DNA from: Streptomyces malaysiensis subsp. samsunensis
GTDB lineage: Bacteria > Actinomycetota > Actinomycetes > Streptomycetales > Streptomycetaceae
NCBI RefSeq assembly: GCF_024519315.1
Contig: NZ_JANIIC010000003.1
Coordinates: 62,001-126,000 of the forward strand
Direction of reading: 5' to 3'
DNA length: 64,000 nt
Below the pieces are notes generated by a model. The model did no database searches. It was not told the DNA's origin and worked only from the letters and a program-made list of their open reading frames with translations. Made by a program: the position numbers and the translations under genes. The first letter of the stretch is position 1. Every line of letters begins with the position of its first letter. Below, in pieces: positions 16,118-24,634 of the stretch.

Positions 16118-16831
16118 CTATGACCACCGGTCGAACCTCGCCGCTGCCACATGCTGCCGCGACACCCGGTCGAGCAGCACGATCGAAGCCGCCTCCGCCA
16201 GGGGTGTGGGGACCGGCCGCACCGCGGTGCCCGGACATGCCGCGTCGGGCGCGGGCACCGCGGCCAACAGGCGGTCGAGGCCCCGCTGATGCCGGGCGAA
16301 AACACGTGGCCGGGCGCACCGGCCCCGCGCCCTTTGCCCCGCCAGCGCCTCGTCCGCCCCCACGTCCAGGAGCACCACATGCACCTCACGCCGTTGCCGT
16401 CCGGCGGCCCGGGCCAGCCACCAGCGCAGCCAGGGGCGGCTGCCACAGTCGTGCACCAGCAGCGGGGACATACGGCGCATCTGCCGCCGCAGCCATTGGA
16501 AGTGTCTGAGCCGAGCCCAGGGCCGGTACACCCCGTACGGCAGCCAATCGGGCATGAGCGCCTCACACGCGAGGTGGACCGCCCTCGGATCGATGGCGGG
16601 CGCGGCCCTCGACCAGCGCTCCATCAAGGTGCTCTTCCCGCTTCCGGGCAGGCCGGAGACGACCACCACGGCGTCGGCCGGGTAGACCAGGACCGCGGGA
16701 GGGTCGGTGTGCCCACGCAGGTCGACCAGGCCCTTCGGCCGAAGGCATCGGCATCGGCATCGGCATCGGCATCGCCCGTGGTGTGGTCGTAAGAACGTGT
16801 CCGCCGCGCCCGCCTCGTCGATCGTGCTCAC
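16118..16831 (-). CDS. AAA/P-loop kinase-like ATPase
   Basis: This is a 237-residue P-loop protein. Walker A is VSGLPGSGKST at about residues 58-68. A later hydrophobic strand ending in Asp (VHVVLLDVG) and an Arg-rich helical region resemble small nucleotide or zeta-toxin-like kinases. The N-terminus holds an Arg-Cys repeat encoded by a hexanucleotide array (16744-16773). The GTG start at 16831 has an AGAGGA site. It is a single gene beside the ion channel on the same strand, with a 159-base gap that shows no other gene. The substrate is unknown. Confidence 0.7.
   Translation of the reverse strand: MSTIDEAGAADTFLRPHHGRCRCRCRCRCLRPKGLVDLRGHTDPPAVLVYPADAVVVVSGLPGSGKSTLMERWSRAAPAIDPRAVHLACEALMPDWLPYGVYRPWARLRHFQWLRRQMRRMSPLLVHDCGSRPWLRWWLARAAGRQRREVHVVLLDVGADEALAGQRARGRCARPRVFARHQRGLDRLLAAVPAPDAACPGTAVRPVPTPLAEAASIVLLDRVSRQHVAAARFDRWS
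16744..16773. repeat. GGCATC hexanucleotide array, five copies
   Basis: Five perfect tandem copies of GGCATC lie inside the 5' end of the P-loop ATPase gene. On the coding strand they give alternating Arg and Cys. A change in copy number keeps the frame but alters the number of Arg-Cys pairs. Confidence 0.9.
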
Positions 16832-16988
16832 GGCTTCCTCTGATCCCGCGGTCAGCGGCCAACACCGCCACCATCACATCAACGGCCGGAGGGATTTACT
16901 CGTTGACGCCGTGCTCCTCGGCGATCCCCTCCGGTTCCGACACGTAACCTTGGCGGATCGCGCGTTCGTCGAGTGTCGGACAGATCGA

Positions 16989-17006
16989 ATCTACAACACT
17001 GTAGAA
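16989..17006. promoter_or_regulatory. Palindromic operator site 1 (ArsR-like)
   Basis: ATCTACA-ACAC-TGTAGAA is an 18-bp near-perfect palindrome, 186 bases before the TerB-ArsR gene. It is the first of three sites with the same design (ATCTACA-N4-TGTAGAT) in this locus. Confidence 0.6.
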
Positions 17007-17127
17007 ATGCGAGGAGATGGCAACCGATCAATTGAAGCCATCAGCCTTCACCGGGCCGTCCGGCCGGATCGCGACAGCGCGGCCTTCCGCTCAAGGACAT
17101 GACGGCAGGGCGTCATTCGCGACACCC

Positions 17128-17145
17128 ATCTACAAACATGTAGAT
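17128..17145. promoter_or_regulatory. Palindromic operator site 2 (ArsR-like)
   Basis: ATCTACA-AACA-TGTAGAT is a perfect 7-4-7 palindrome 47 bases before the TerB-ArsR start codon, in the position expected for autoregulation by the encoded ArsR domain. The 360 bases between the ATPase gene and this gene hold sites 1 and 2 and no convincing gene. Confidence 0.65.
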
Positions 17146-17191
17146 TTCGTTCTCACGACGTGTGATGGGTAGTGGCGACAAGGAGATGCAG

Positions 17192-18088
17192 ATGGCGCTG
17201 TGGGACCGCCTCAAGGACTCGGTCCAGACAATGCAGGCCCAGCTCACAGCGAAAAAACACGAGTTGCGAAGCGGAGCGTTCCGGGACGCCAGCATGGCGA
17301 TGTGCGCCCTGGTGGCGGCGGCGGACGGGATGATCGACCCATCCGAGCGCCAACGCGTCACACGGCTCATCACCACCAACGACGTACTCCAGAACTTCCC
17401 CCCGGACGATCTGCACCGCCGCTTCGAGGAGCACCTCGACACCCTGACCGCGGACTTCACCATCGGCAAGGCCGGCGCCCTGCGGGAGATCGGCAAGGCC
17501 AGGAGGAAACCCGCCGAGGCCCGGGCCGTGATCCAGATCGGCATCGTCATCGGCTGTGCCGACGGCCATTTCGACGAGAGCGAGCGGACCGTCGTCCGCG
17601 AAGCCTGCTCGGCCCTGGAGATCCCTCCGGGCGAGTTCGACCTCCACCGGGATCTCCGCGCCCCACGCCACCACCGGGCTCTGGACGAAGTCCCACGGGT
17701 GACCGACGACCGGGCGTCCCCGCGAGCGGACTCGGGCGCGGAACAAGCGGAACAAGGCGTGCAGCCCGAGGCGGCCATACCCGGCGACGATCTTCAGGTC
17801 TTCCTCAAGGCGCTGGCAAGCGGGACTCGTCAGAGGCTCTTCTCGCACTTCACCGACGGGGAGCGGCTGACGGTGGGAGAGGTCGCCGAGCGGGCCGGGC
17901 TGGGCCTGTCAACCACCTCCGAGCACCTCGCGGTTCTCCGACGCGGCGGGTTGCTCCAGTCGACGCGCACCGGCAAGCTGGTCCGCTACCACGCCGACAG
18001 GGAGGGCATCACCGAACTGCTCGGGCAGCTCCATTCCTACCTCCTCGCCTCCCCCGAACCGCAGGACACCCGCCCAACCCACGGCTAG
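17192..18088 (+). CDS. TerB domain fused to an ArsR-type winged-helix domain
   Basis: This is a 298-residue protein. Residues 1-151 are a full TerB tellurium-resistance/stress protein, with the two acidic loops AAADGMIDPSE (43-53) and GCADGHFDESE (121-131), and end at the usual TerB terminus. Residues 152-200 form a charged linker. Residues 201-285 are an ArsR-type helix-turn-helix (ALASGTRQRLFSHF, LSTTSEHLAVLRRGGLL, GKLVRYHAD) without the Cys metal box of classical ArsR repressors. The ATG at 17192 has AAGGAG six bases upstream. Two palindromes upstream and a third before tatA suggest an autoregulated regulon in which TerB is the sensor; inference. Confidence 0.85.
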   Translation: MALWDRLKDSVQTMQAQLTAKKHELRSGAFRDASMAMCALVAAADGMIDPSERQRVTRLITTNDVLQNFPPDDLHRRFEEHLDTLTADFTIGKAGALREIGKARRKPAEARAVIQIGIVIGCADGHFDESERTVVREACSALEIPPGEFDLHRDLRAPRHHRALDEVPRVTDDRASPRADSGAEQAEQGVQPEAAIPGDDLQVFLKALASGTRQRLFSHFTDGERLTVGEVAERAGLGLSTTSEHLAVLRRGGLLQSTRTGKLVRYHADREGITELLGQLHSYLLASPEPQDTRPTHG

Positions 18089-18144
18089 AACCCGCCGAGT
18101 TCACGCCTTCCTCGGCCGACGGCCCATGGCCCCCTGGCCCGCGC

Positions 18145-18162
18145 TTCTACACTTATGTAGAT
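18145..18162. promoter_or_regulatory. Palindromic operator site 3, upstream of tatA
   Basis: TTCTACA-CTTA-TGTAGAT shares the design of the two sites upstream of the TerB-ArsR gene (arms 6 of 7 paired). It lies 62 bases before the tatA-like start, which suggests that the same protein controls both genes. Confidence 0.6.
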
Positions 18163-18223
18163 TGCTCTCGTCATTCGAGGCGCCCTCTCCGCGCCCACAA
18201 TCTACTGGAGGAGACACTCACCG

Positions 18224-18463
18224 ATGTTGGGCCTCAGCGAGCTTGCCCTCCTCCTCATCGTCGTCATCGTCCTGATCGGCGCCAAGAAGCTCCCCGACCT
18301 CACCCGCTCCGCGGGCAAGGCGGCCCGCATCTTCAAGAGCGAGGCCAAGGCCATGAAGGCCGACAGCCCCCCGGCGGACGGCACGAGCGCTCCGCGCGTC
18401 ATCAAGGCCGCTCCGGGCGATGTCACGCACAAGGCTCCGGGAGCGGAAGGCAATCAGGGCTGA
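18224..18463 (+). CDS. tatA: TatA/TatE family twin-arginine translocase subunit
   Basis: This is a 79-residue protein with an N-terminal membrane helix ([23 protein letters not shown]) followed by an amphipathic helix ([19 protein letters not shown]), the defining TatA layout, and a short polar tail. TatA assembles the pore of the Tat export system for folded proteins. The gene stands alone rather than beside tatC, so it is probably an accessory paralogue. It has a GGAGGAG site and an upstream ArsR-like palindrome, and is followed by a hairpin terminator, so it is a monocistronic unit tied by its operator to the TerB-ArsR gene. Confidence 0.88.
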   Translation: MLGLSELALLLIVVIVLIGAKKLPDLTRSAGKAARIFKSEAKAMKADSPPADGTSAPRVIKAAPGDVTHKAPGAEGNQG

Positions 18464-18495
18464 CGCCCCACCCGTCGCCTCTCGGCGGACACGGA

Positions 18496-18528
18496 CCGGT
18501 GGCAGCTCCCACGAGGAGCCGCCACCGG
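18496..18528 (+). terminator. Hairpin terminator after tatA
   Basis: Arms CCGGTGGCAGCTCC and GGAGCCGCCACCGG pair with one mismatch around a five-base loop, 32 bases after the tatA stop. Confidence 0.75.
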
Positions 18529-18579
18529 CGCGGGGAACCCGGTCTTCACGCGGAGAGGCTTTGGCACCCACCCGAAAAG

Positions 18580-19008
18580 ATGCGGGTGATCGTGCTGACC
18601 ACTTTCGACCAGGACGACATCGTTCTCGCCGCCCTTCGCGCGGGCGCCAACGGTTTCCTGAGCAAGACCGTGAGCCCCGCTGAACTGGTCGCCGGAATCA
18701 ATGAGGTCGTCGGCGGTGGCGGTGCGCTGTCGGCCGCCGCGACGGCCGCGCTCATCGGCCACATGACCGACAGTCCGCCCCCGGTGATCGACCAGGAACT
18801 GCTGCGGCGCTTCGACGCTCTGACCCCCAGGGAACGGGACGTGGTCGTTCTCGTTGCGAGCGGTCTCGGCAACGACGAGATCGCGGCCCAGATGTCCGTA
18901 TCGCCGTTCACCGTGAAGACGCATGCGGTGCGGGCCATGACGAAGGTCGGCGCACGTGATCGAGCGCAGCTCGTCTCGTTCACCTTCCGGGCCGGTCTCT
19001 ACCCCTGA
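18580..19008 (+). pseudogene. 5'-truncated LuxR/NarL response regulator
   Basis: About 142 codons encode the end of a receiver domain (MRVIVLTTFDQDDIVLAALRAG, then FLSKTVSPAELV) and a complete LuxR helix-turn-helix (LTPRERDVVVLVASGLGNDEIA, PFTVKTHAVRAMTKVG). The first 80 or so residues of a normal NarL-type regulator, with the phosphoacceptor Asp, are missing, and no sensor kinase is nearby. The fragment begins just after the tatA terminator, so a deletion joined the two. The DNA-binding half could still be made from the ATG at 18580 if transcribed. Confidence 0.75.
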
Positions 19009-19083
19009 GCCTGCCGAGCGGAATCCCTCACCCTGGGCAACCCCCTGGAACCGGCGAGCGGGCCGCCCGTCCGACTGTCGCCG

Positions 19084-19206
19084 TCACGCCCCGTCGGCCC
19101 CGCCGGGCTCCTCCTCCGGCGCCTTCGCCACGGCGTCGAGGGCGGCGTGCAGATAGGGGATCAGGCGCTCGGTGTCGGGGCTGTTGAGCGCGGTGTGACC
19201 GAGCAG

Positions 19207-19215
<9 letters not shown>
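19084..19215 (-). pseudogene. C-terminal remnant of a TetR-like regulator
   Basis: On the minus strand about 43 codons ([32 protein letters not shown] in outline, ending in a TGA at 19084) look like the last helices of a TetR regulator. There is no DNA-binding domain. The remnant abuts, head to head, the 5'-truncated aldo/keto reductase, as expected if one deletion removed the divergent promoter region and both gene starts. Confidence 0.5.
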
Positions 19216-20058
<843 letters not shown>

Positions 20059-20159
20059 CGCCCGCGACCGAGGGACGCCGTCCCGGGCGCCCCGCGCGCG
20101 GCGGCCGGTCAGGGGAAGCGGACCGGACCGGCCGGCCACCGCACCACAAGGCCGCTCGT

Positions 20160-20819
20160 TCAGGCCGGTGAGGTGGCCGACCGGGACCGGTCCGCGGCCG
20201 GCTGGGACCGGTCCACCGCATCCCCGGCTTCGGACATACGGCGGCGGCCCCGCGCGGCGGCGAGGTTGGTGCGATTGCCGCAGGTGCGGACGTCGTGCCA
20301 GACACGGCTGTTGTTGCGCGACTCGTCGTAGAAGGCGATCCCGCACACGGGGTACGGGCAGGTCTTGAAGCGCTGCCAGGTTCCGGCGTGCTGGGCGAGC
20401 AGGATCTCGGCGGTGACGAGGGCGGCGACGGCGCGCCAGCCGCCGGCCGTGGTGCCGTAGACGACGTGACCTTCCGCGTCGATGCGAAGGGCGACGCTCG
20501 TACCGCTGAGCTGCGACGGGCGGGGACCGCTCCGCGCTCCGACGAGATCGCGCATCGCTTCGCGCAGCCGGCGCAGGGGCCCGAGATCCGCCTCGGTGAG
20601 CTGGAGTGCGGGAGCCCGCTGCCCGGCGGCGTCCGCCCATTGCCCCAGGGCCGCGGCCAGCCAGCGGTTCGCGTCCTGCCCGTTGGTGAGCAGATCCGCC
20701 ACCCGGTCCGACTCCGCCTCCAGCCGGGTCGAGGTGTTGACCAGCTCCTGGACGAGGCACAGCCCGCCCGGCGCACGGCCGGCAGGTAGGCGCAGCCGGT
20801 CTGTCGCGAGTTCCTCCAT
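20160..20819 (-). CDS. CGNR zinc-finger regulator (ABATE domain protein)
   Basis: This is a 219-residue protein. The N-terminal 140 residues resemble the ABATE domain, and the C-terminal zinc finger reads FKTCPYPVCGIAFYDESRN followed by VRTCGNRTNLAAARGRRR, which gives the family its CGNR name. Such proteins are putative stress-related transcription regulators in actinobacteria. The gene is divergent from an NTF2-like gene with 104 bases between, so it may regulate it. The 101 bases between its end and the aldo/keto reductase hold only GC-rich short inverted repeats. Confidence 0.9.
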   Translation of the reverse strand: MEELATDRLRLPAGRAPGGLCLVQELVNTSTRLEAESDRVADLLTNGQDANRWLAAALGQWADAAGQRAPALQLTEADLGPLRRLREAMRDLVGARSGPRPSQLSGTSVALRIDAEGHVVYGTTAGGWRAVAALVTAEILLAQHAGTWQRFKTCPYPVCGIAFYDESRNNSRVWHDVRTCGNRTNLAAARGRRRMSEAGDAVDRSQPAADRSRSATSPA

Positions 20820-20923
20820 GCCTGGACACTACCTCGCGGGCAGCCCGACCGAGCCCTGGATCGACATAGGCAAACGGCTTACACTTCTGTCACAACCCTG
20901 GAGCGGACCCTGAAGGACGGACC

Positions 20924-21373
20924 ATGAGCCCATACCTCGGCAGCGGGAACGCGGATCTGCACAGGCGGGACTACCGTCCGGCATGGCTGGACGATCTGGC
21001 GGAGGACGCCACCATGGAAGCCTCGGTCCTGAACGGGATCGTCGAGGGTGCGGAGGCCGTGCGCGCGATACTCGGCTACGCCCGCACCCTGTACGACTAC
21101 CAGGAGTTCAACTACGTCGGCGAATACGGCGAGCACGGCTTCGTCGAGGACTACACCTCGCGGGTACACGGCGAGCCGATCGGCAGCATCGCGGTGGTGC
21201 GCTACAACGACGCGGGCCGGGCCCAGCACGTCGTCATCAACCACCGGCCGCTGCGGTCGGTCCTGCCGTGGTCGAGGCTGATGGCCGACCACTTCGCGAA
21301 CACGCCCTACGCCAAGTACTTCATCAGCCCGGAGCTGACCCGGGACCTGCTCGGCCCGGACACGTCCTCATGA
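20924..21373 (+). CDS. NTF2/SnoaL-like protein of unknown function
   Basis: This 149-residue protein has the length and motif order of the NTF2-like cone fold: an N-terminal helix, GIVEGAEAVRAILGYARTLYDYQEF as the second helix region, then beta strands (FVEDYTSRVHGEPIGSIAVVRYNDAGRAQHVVI in outline). The group includes isomerases, hydratases and many ligand-binding proteins. It is divergent from the CGNR regulator. The ATG follows a weak GAAGGA site. The function cannot be assigned. Confidence 0.65.
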   Translation: MSPYLGSGNADLHRRDYRPAWLDDLAEDATMEASVLNGIVEGAEAVRAILGYARTLYDYQEFNYVGEYGEHGFVEDYTSRVHGEPIGSIAVVRYNDAGRAQHVVINHRPLRSVLPWSRLMADHFANTPYAKYFISPELTRDLLGPDTSS

Positions 21374-21510
21374 CCACCGGCGGCGCGCCCGGTTACTAGG
21401 TTCTGGTGTCGGATCCGGCCCCGTGCACGACACCGCACCGCCGGACGGACAACCCCCGCACCGGTCGCCGCTCTCGCACCCTCCGCTCCACGGCCCAACC
21501 GGGGGGATGG

Positions 21511-22260
21511 TCAGTCCGTCGCCTCAGCCGCGGCGCCATCGTCGGCGATCCGATCCAGCAATTCGCCCAGCAGAGCGCGTTCACCGGGGGTGAGGTGCCG
21601 CACGCCGTCGCCGAGCAGGGCTTTGAGCGCGATGGCGTGGACAGCCGCCTTGTTCGCCAGGTCGTCGGCCTCCTGACTCTTCTGCGGCCGCACCAGGACG
21701 GAGCCGAGCACGGCGTCGCGGACGCTGTCGGCCAAGCCCTCGTAGTGGGACAGCTGCCCCGCGGCCTGTGCGGCGATGAGGGTGAGCGCCACACCGACAC
21801 CGGATGAGTGGACCATCGCCGCCGCGGACTCGACGCTCGTACGCAGCCGGCCGGCCTTCGCGATGCCCTCCACCAGCCCCAGCAGTACCTTGTGCGCCTC
21901 CCCGGCCAGAGGGGACTCCGCATCGGGCCGGGGGTCGGCGTACAGAAGGCGATAGACGGCGGGGTTCGCGAGGGCGAAGGCGATGTGGAGATCCCAGCCG
22001 TCCCGCACCTGTTCCACCGGGTCGCCCGCACCGATGTGAGCCTGCTTGGCCGCGAGGTAGTCGGCGTAGCCGCGCCTCGCGACGGCGTCGAGGAGCCCTC
22101 GCATATCACCGAAGTGGCGGTAGATCGTCTGCGCCTGCACCCCGGCGGCGGCGCTCACAGCGCGCGTGGACACCGCCTCTCTGCCTCCTTGGGTGAGCAA
22201 CTCGGCGGCCGCTCGCAGGATCCGCTCACGCGGCTGGGCGATCACTTCAGCCTCTGTCAT
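21511..22260 (-). CDS. TetR/AcrR family regulator
   Basis: This is a 249-residue regulator. The helix-turn-helix is RAVSAAAGVQAQTIYRHFGDM at about residues 33-53, and the long C-terminal half is a ligand domain without recognisable signature. The ATG at 22260 faces a divergent unit; the 129-base gap has two direct copies of GTGAGCATCGATGTG and a related inverted half-site, good candidates for its own operators. It probably represses itself and the downstream SDR gene. The 137 bases between its 3' end and the NTF2-like gene show nothing. Confidence 0.88.
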   Translation of the reverse strand: MTEAEVIAQPRERILRAAAELLTQGGREAVSTRAVSAAAGVQAQTIYRHFGDMRGLLDAVARRGYADYLAAKQAHIGAGDPVEQVRDGWDLHIAFALANPAVYRLLYADPRPDAESPLAGEAHKVLLGLVEGIAKAGRLRTSVESAAAMVHSSGVGVALTLIAAQAAGQLSHYEGLADSVRDAVLGSVLVRPQKSQEADDLANKAAVHAIALKALLGDGVRHLTPGERALLGELLDRIADDGAAAEATD

Positions 22261-22282
22261 GCATCAACGATAACAGTTGACA

Positions 22283-22334
22283 GTGAGCATCGATGTGTTA
22301 GCGTCGATGCATCAAGCCGGTGAGCATCGATGTG
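22283..22334. promoter_or_regulatory. Repeated TetR-type operators in the TetR/SDR intergenic region
   Basis: GTGAGCATCGATGTG occurs at 22283-22297 and again at 22320-22334, each with the palindromic core CATCGATG. Between them GCGTCGATGCATC (22301-22313) forms an inverted partner. A TTGACA box at 22277-22282 overlaps the first copy, so binding there would block a promoter reading toward the SDR gene. Confidence 0.6.
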
Positions 22335-22389
22335 ATTCACCTCGGCATACACGTCCCCACAGAACCCCGTCCACTCCTGGAGGCGTGCC

Positions 22390-22797
22390 ATGACCTCGAC
22401 GCGCGGCCCCGAGAGCCGTAACGCGGCACAGGTCCACGCTCCGCGGGACGCCACCAAGACCGCCGCCGGATCCCTGAGCCTCGGCGAGCTGGACGTACCG
22501 TCCGAAGAACCCGTCCGGAGCGGCGACGGCGCCTTCACCGGCGACACCGCGCGCACCGCCGCCGCCCACGACAAGATCGCCCCGTACCTCGTCCCCATGG
22601 GCGAGAACACCGAGCGCCTCATGGTGAACGGCGTCTCCGCCGATCCTCAGATCGTGGCCGGTGACATCATCCGCGCGTCACCGCGCCGCCTGAACGCCGA
22701 TGTTCCAGCGTGCCTGACCGCCGACCACCCCAAACGCGAAACCTGCACCCCATCCCTCCCCTCCACTTTCCCCTCCACTTCGAAAAGAGCATCTGTC
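22390..22797 (+). other. 136-codon open frame in phase with the downstream SDR, unrecognised
   Basis: An ATG at 22390 with a very good site (GGAGG, six bases spacing) opens a frame that continues without a stop into the SDR gene. The first 95 codons look protein-like (GELDVPSEEPVRSGDG, YLVPMGENTERLMVNG), but the last 40 are Pro/Ser/Thr-rich and unlike a domain. It may be the start of another gene whose 3' end was lost, or a real N-terminal extension of the SDR. I do not recognise the family. Confidence 0.35.
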
Positions 22798-23535
22798 ATG
22801 ACTGACACCAAGAACCGCGTCGCACTGGTCACCGGCGGCTCCGGCGGCATCGGCCGCGCCGTCTGCGAGCGCCTTGCCCGCGAGGGCTACGCGGTCGCCG
22901 TCCACTACGCAGGCAACCGGACCCGGGCCCAGGAAACCGCCAACGCCGTCGCCGCGCTGGGCGCCAAGTCCATGCTCGTCGTCGGCGACATCGCCGACGA
23001 GACCCAGATGACCACCGCCTTCGACGCCGTCGAGAGCGAATTCGGCGGCATCGACGTGGTCGTCAACACCGCCGGCATCATGCTGCTCTCCCCCATCGCC
23101 ACCCTCGACCTCGACGACCTGGACCGGATGCACCGCACCAACATCCGAGGCGCCTTCGTCGTGTCCCAGCAGGCAGCGCGTCGGCTCCGCGGCGGTGGCG
23201 CGCTGATCAACTTCACCACCTCCGTCACCCGCTTCCAGTTCCCTGCCTACGGCGCCTACGTGGCCAGCAAGGCCGCGGTCGCGGGCATGACGATGATCCT
23301 CGCCCGGGAGCTGCGGGGCAGGGACATCACCGTCAACGCGGTCGCCCCCGGCCCGACGGCCACCCCGCTGTTCCTGGACGGCAAGGACCAGGCGGCGATC
23401 GACAACCTGGCCAAGGCCGCCCCGCTGGAGCGCCTGGGCACCCCCGAGGACATCGCCGAGACCGTCGCGTTCCTGGCCGGCCCCGCCCGCTGGCTCAACG
23501 GTCAGGTCCTGTTCGCCAACGGCGGCATCGCCTGA
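22798..23535 (+). CDS. Short-chain dehydrogenase/reductase (classical SDR)
   Basis: This is a 245-residue classical SDR. It has the cofactor motif TGGSGGIG at about residues 13-20, NTAG as the variant NNAG segment, Ser in INFTTSVT, and the catalytic pair Tyr-Lys in YGAYVASKAA; PGPTATPLF and a C-terminal VLFANGGIA are also typical. An Arg after the glycine motif region (YAGNRTRAQ) suggests NADPH use. The ATG at 22798 matches the family start, although the frame is open back to 22390. It probably belongs to the TetR-controlled unit with the damaged SDR that follows. Confidence 0.9.
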   Translation: MTDTKNRVALVTGGSGGIGRAVCERLAREGYAVAVHYAGNRTRAQETANAVAALGAKSMLVVGDIADETQMTTAFDAVESEFGGIDVVVNTAGIMLLSPIATLDLDDLDRMHRTNIRGAFVVSQQAARRLRGGGALINFTTSVTRFQFPAYGAYVASKAAVAGMTMILARELRGRDITVNAVAPGPTATPLFLDGKDQAAIDNLAKAAPLERLGTPEDIAETVAFLAGPARWLNGQVLFANGGIA

Positions 23536-23621
23536 GCCACCGCGCGACACCGCCCGGCCCGGACCACGGCTTCCGCTCGCGCCCCCGGCAACCGCGCCCC
23601 CATCACCCTGAGGAGACCCTC

Positions 23622-24510
23622 ATGAGCAACATCGTCCTGATCACCGGCGCCTCCAGCGGCTTCGGCGCCCTCACCGCTCGTGCCCTGGCCGACCAGGGTC
23701 ACACCGTCTACGCAGGTATGCGCCAGACCACGACCCGCAACGCCGGCCAGGTCCGGGCCACCGCCGACTACGGCCGTGCGCACGACGTCGATCTGCGCTC
23801 CATCGAGCTCGACGTGAACTCCCAGCAGTCCGTCGACACCGCCGTCGCCCAGGTCATCGCCGAGCACGGCCGGATCGATGTCCTGATCCACAACGCGGGC
23901 CATATGGTCACCGGCCCCGTCGAGGCGTTCACACCCGAGCAACTCGCCGAGCTCTACAACGTGAACGTGCTCTCCACCCAGCGCGTCAACCGCGCCGCCC
24001 TGCCCCATCTGCGCGCCGCCCTTGACGCTGGAACTGGTCGTCTGGGTGTCCAGTTCCAGCGTCAAGGGCGGGACCCCGCCGTACCTGGGCCCCTACTTCG
24101 CCGCGAAGGCGGGCATGGACTCCCTCGCCGTCAGCTACGCCGCGGAGCTGGCCCGTTGGGGTGTGGAGACCTCGATCGTGGTGCCCGGGTCGTTCACCAG
24201 CGGCACCAACCACTTCGCCCACTCCGGCAGGCCGGAGGACACGGACGTCGATGCCGCGTACGAGACCAAGTACCCCGGTCTGGTCGACCAGGTCGCCAAG
24301 AAGCTCGCCGACCTCGCCCCGGCCGATGCCGACGCCTCGATGGTCTCCGACGAGATCGCCCGCATCGTGGCCTTGCCCGCAGGCCGGCGCCCCTACCGCG
24401 TCCACATCGACCCGGCCGACGACGGCTCCGAGGAGGTCTCCGACGTCGCGGACCGCGTCCGCAGCGAATTCCTCACCCGCGTCGGTCTCGCCGACCTCCT
24501 CACGGTCTGA
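23622..24510 (+). pseudogene. SDR gene broken by an inverted-duplication frameshift
   Basis: The first part (23622 to about 24015) encodes a normal SDR N-terminus (MSNIVLITGASSGFGALTARAL, IHNAGHMVTGPVEAFTPEQLAELYNVN). The second part, in the +1 frame (about 24037-24510), encodes the rest (LVVWVSSSSVKGGTPPYLGPYFAAKAGM with the Tyr-x3-Lys pair, then a full C-terminus). At the junction a perfect 22-bp inverted repeat (24016-24037 and 24050-24071) replaces the expected few codons and shifts the frame. Both halves are otherwise well conserved, so the event is recent, or an assembly artefact. Confidence 0.85.
24016..24071. repeat. Perfect 22-bp inverted repeat with 12-base loop inside the SDR gene
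   Basis: The right arm (CCAGTTCCAGCGTCAAGG, continuing to 24071) is native SDR coding sequence for VSSSSVKG. The left arm at 24016-24037 is its exact complement and has no counterpart in SDR proteins, so it appears to be a templated copy from the opposite strand. Confidence 0.9.
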
Positions 24511-24634
24511 GACCGGGTACTCGCTCGGCGAAGGTCATGCGCTCGCAGGAGCCCGTACGACCGCAGGGCGGGCGGCCCGTCCGGACCGAGGAAAACCGCA
24601 GCTCGTTCCACTCATCAGGCCCCCTGGGAATCGA

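Noticed and set aside
16997..17102. Short open frames between the two upstream ArsR-like palindromes
   Set aside because: Possible starts are either without or directly on the ribosome binding site, and the peptides resemble no protein; the palindromes explain the region better.
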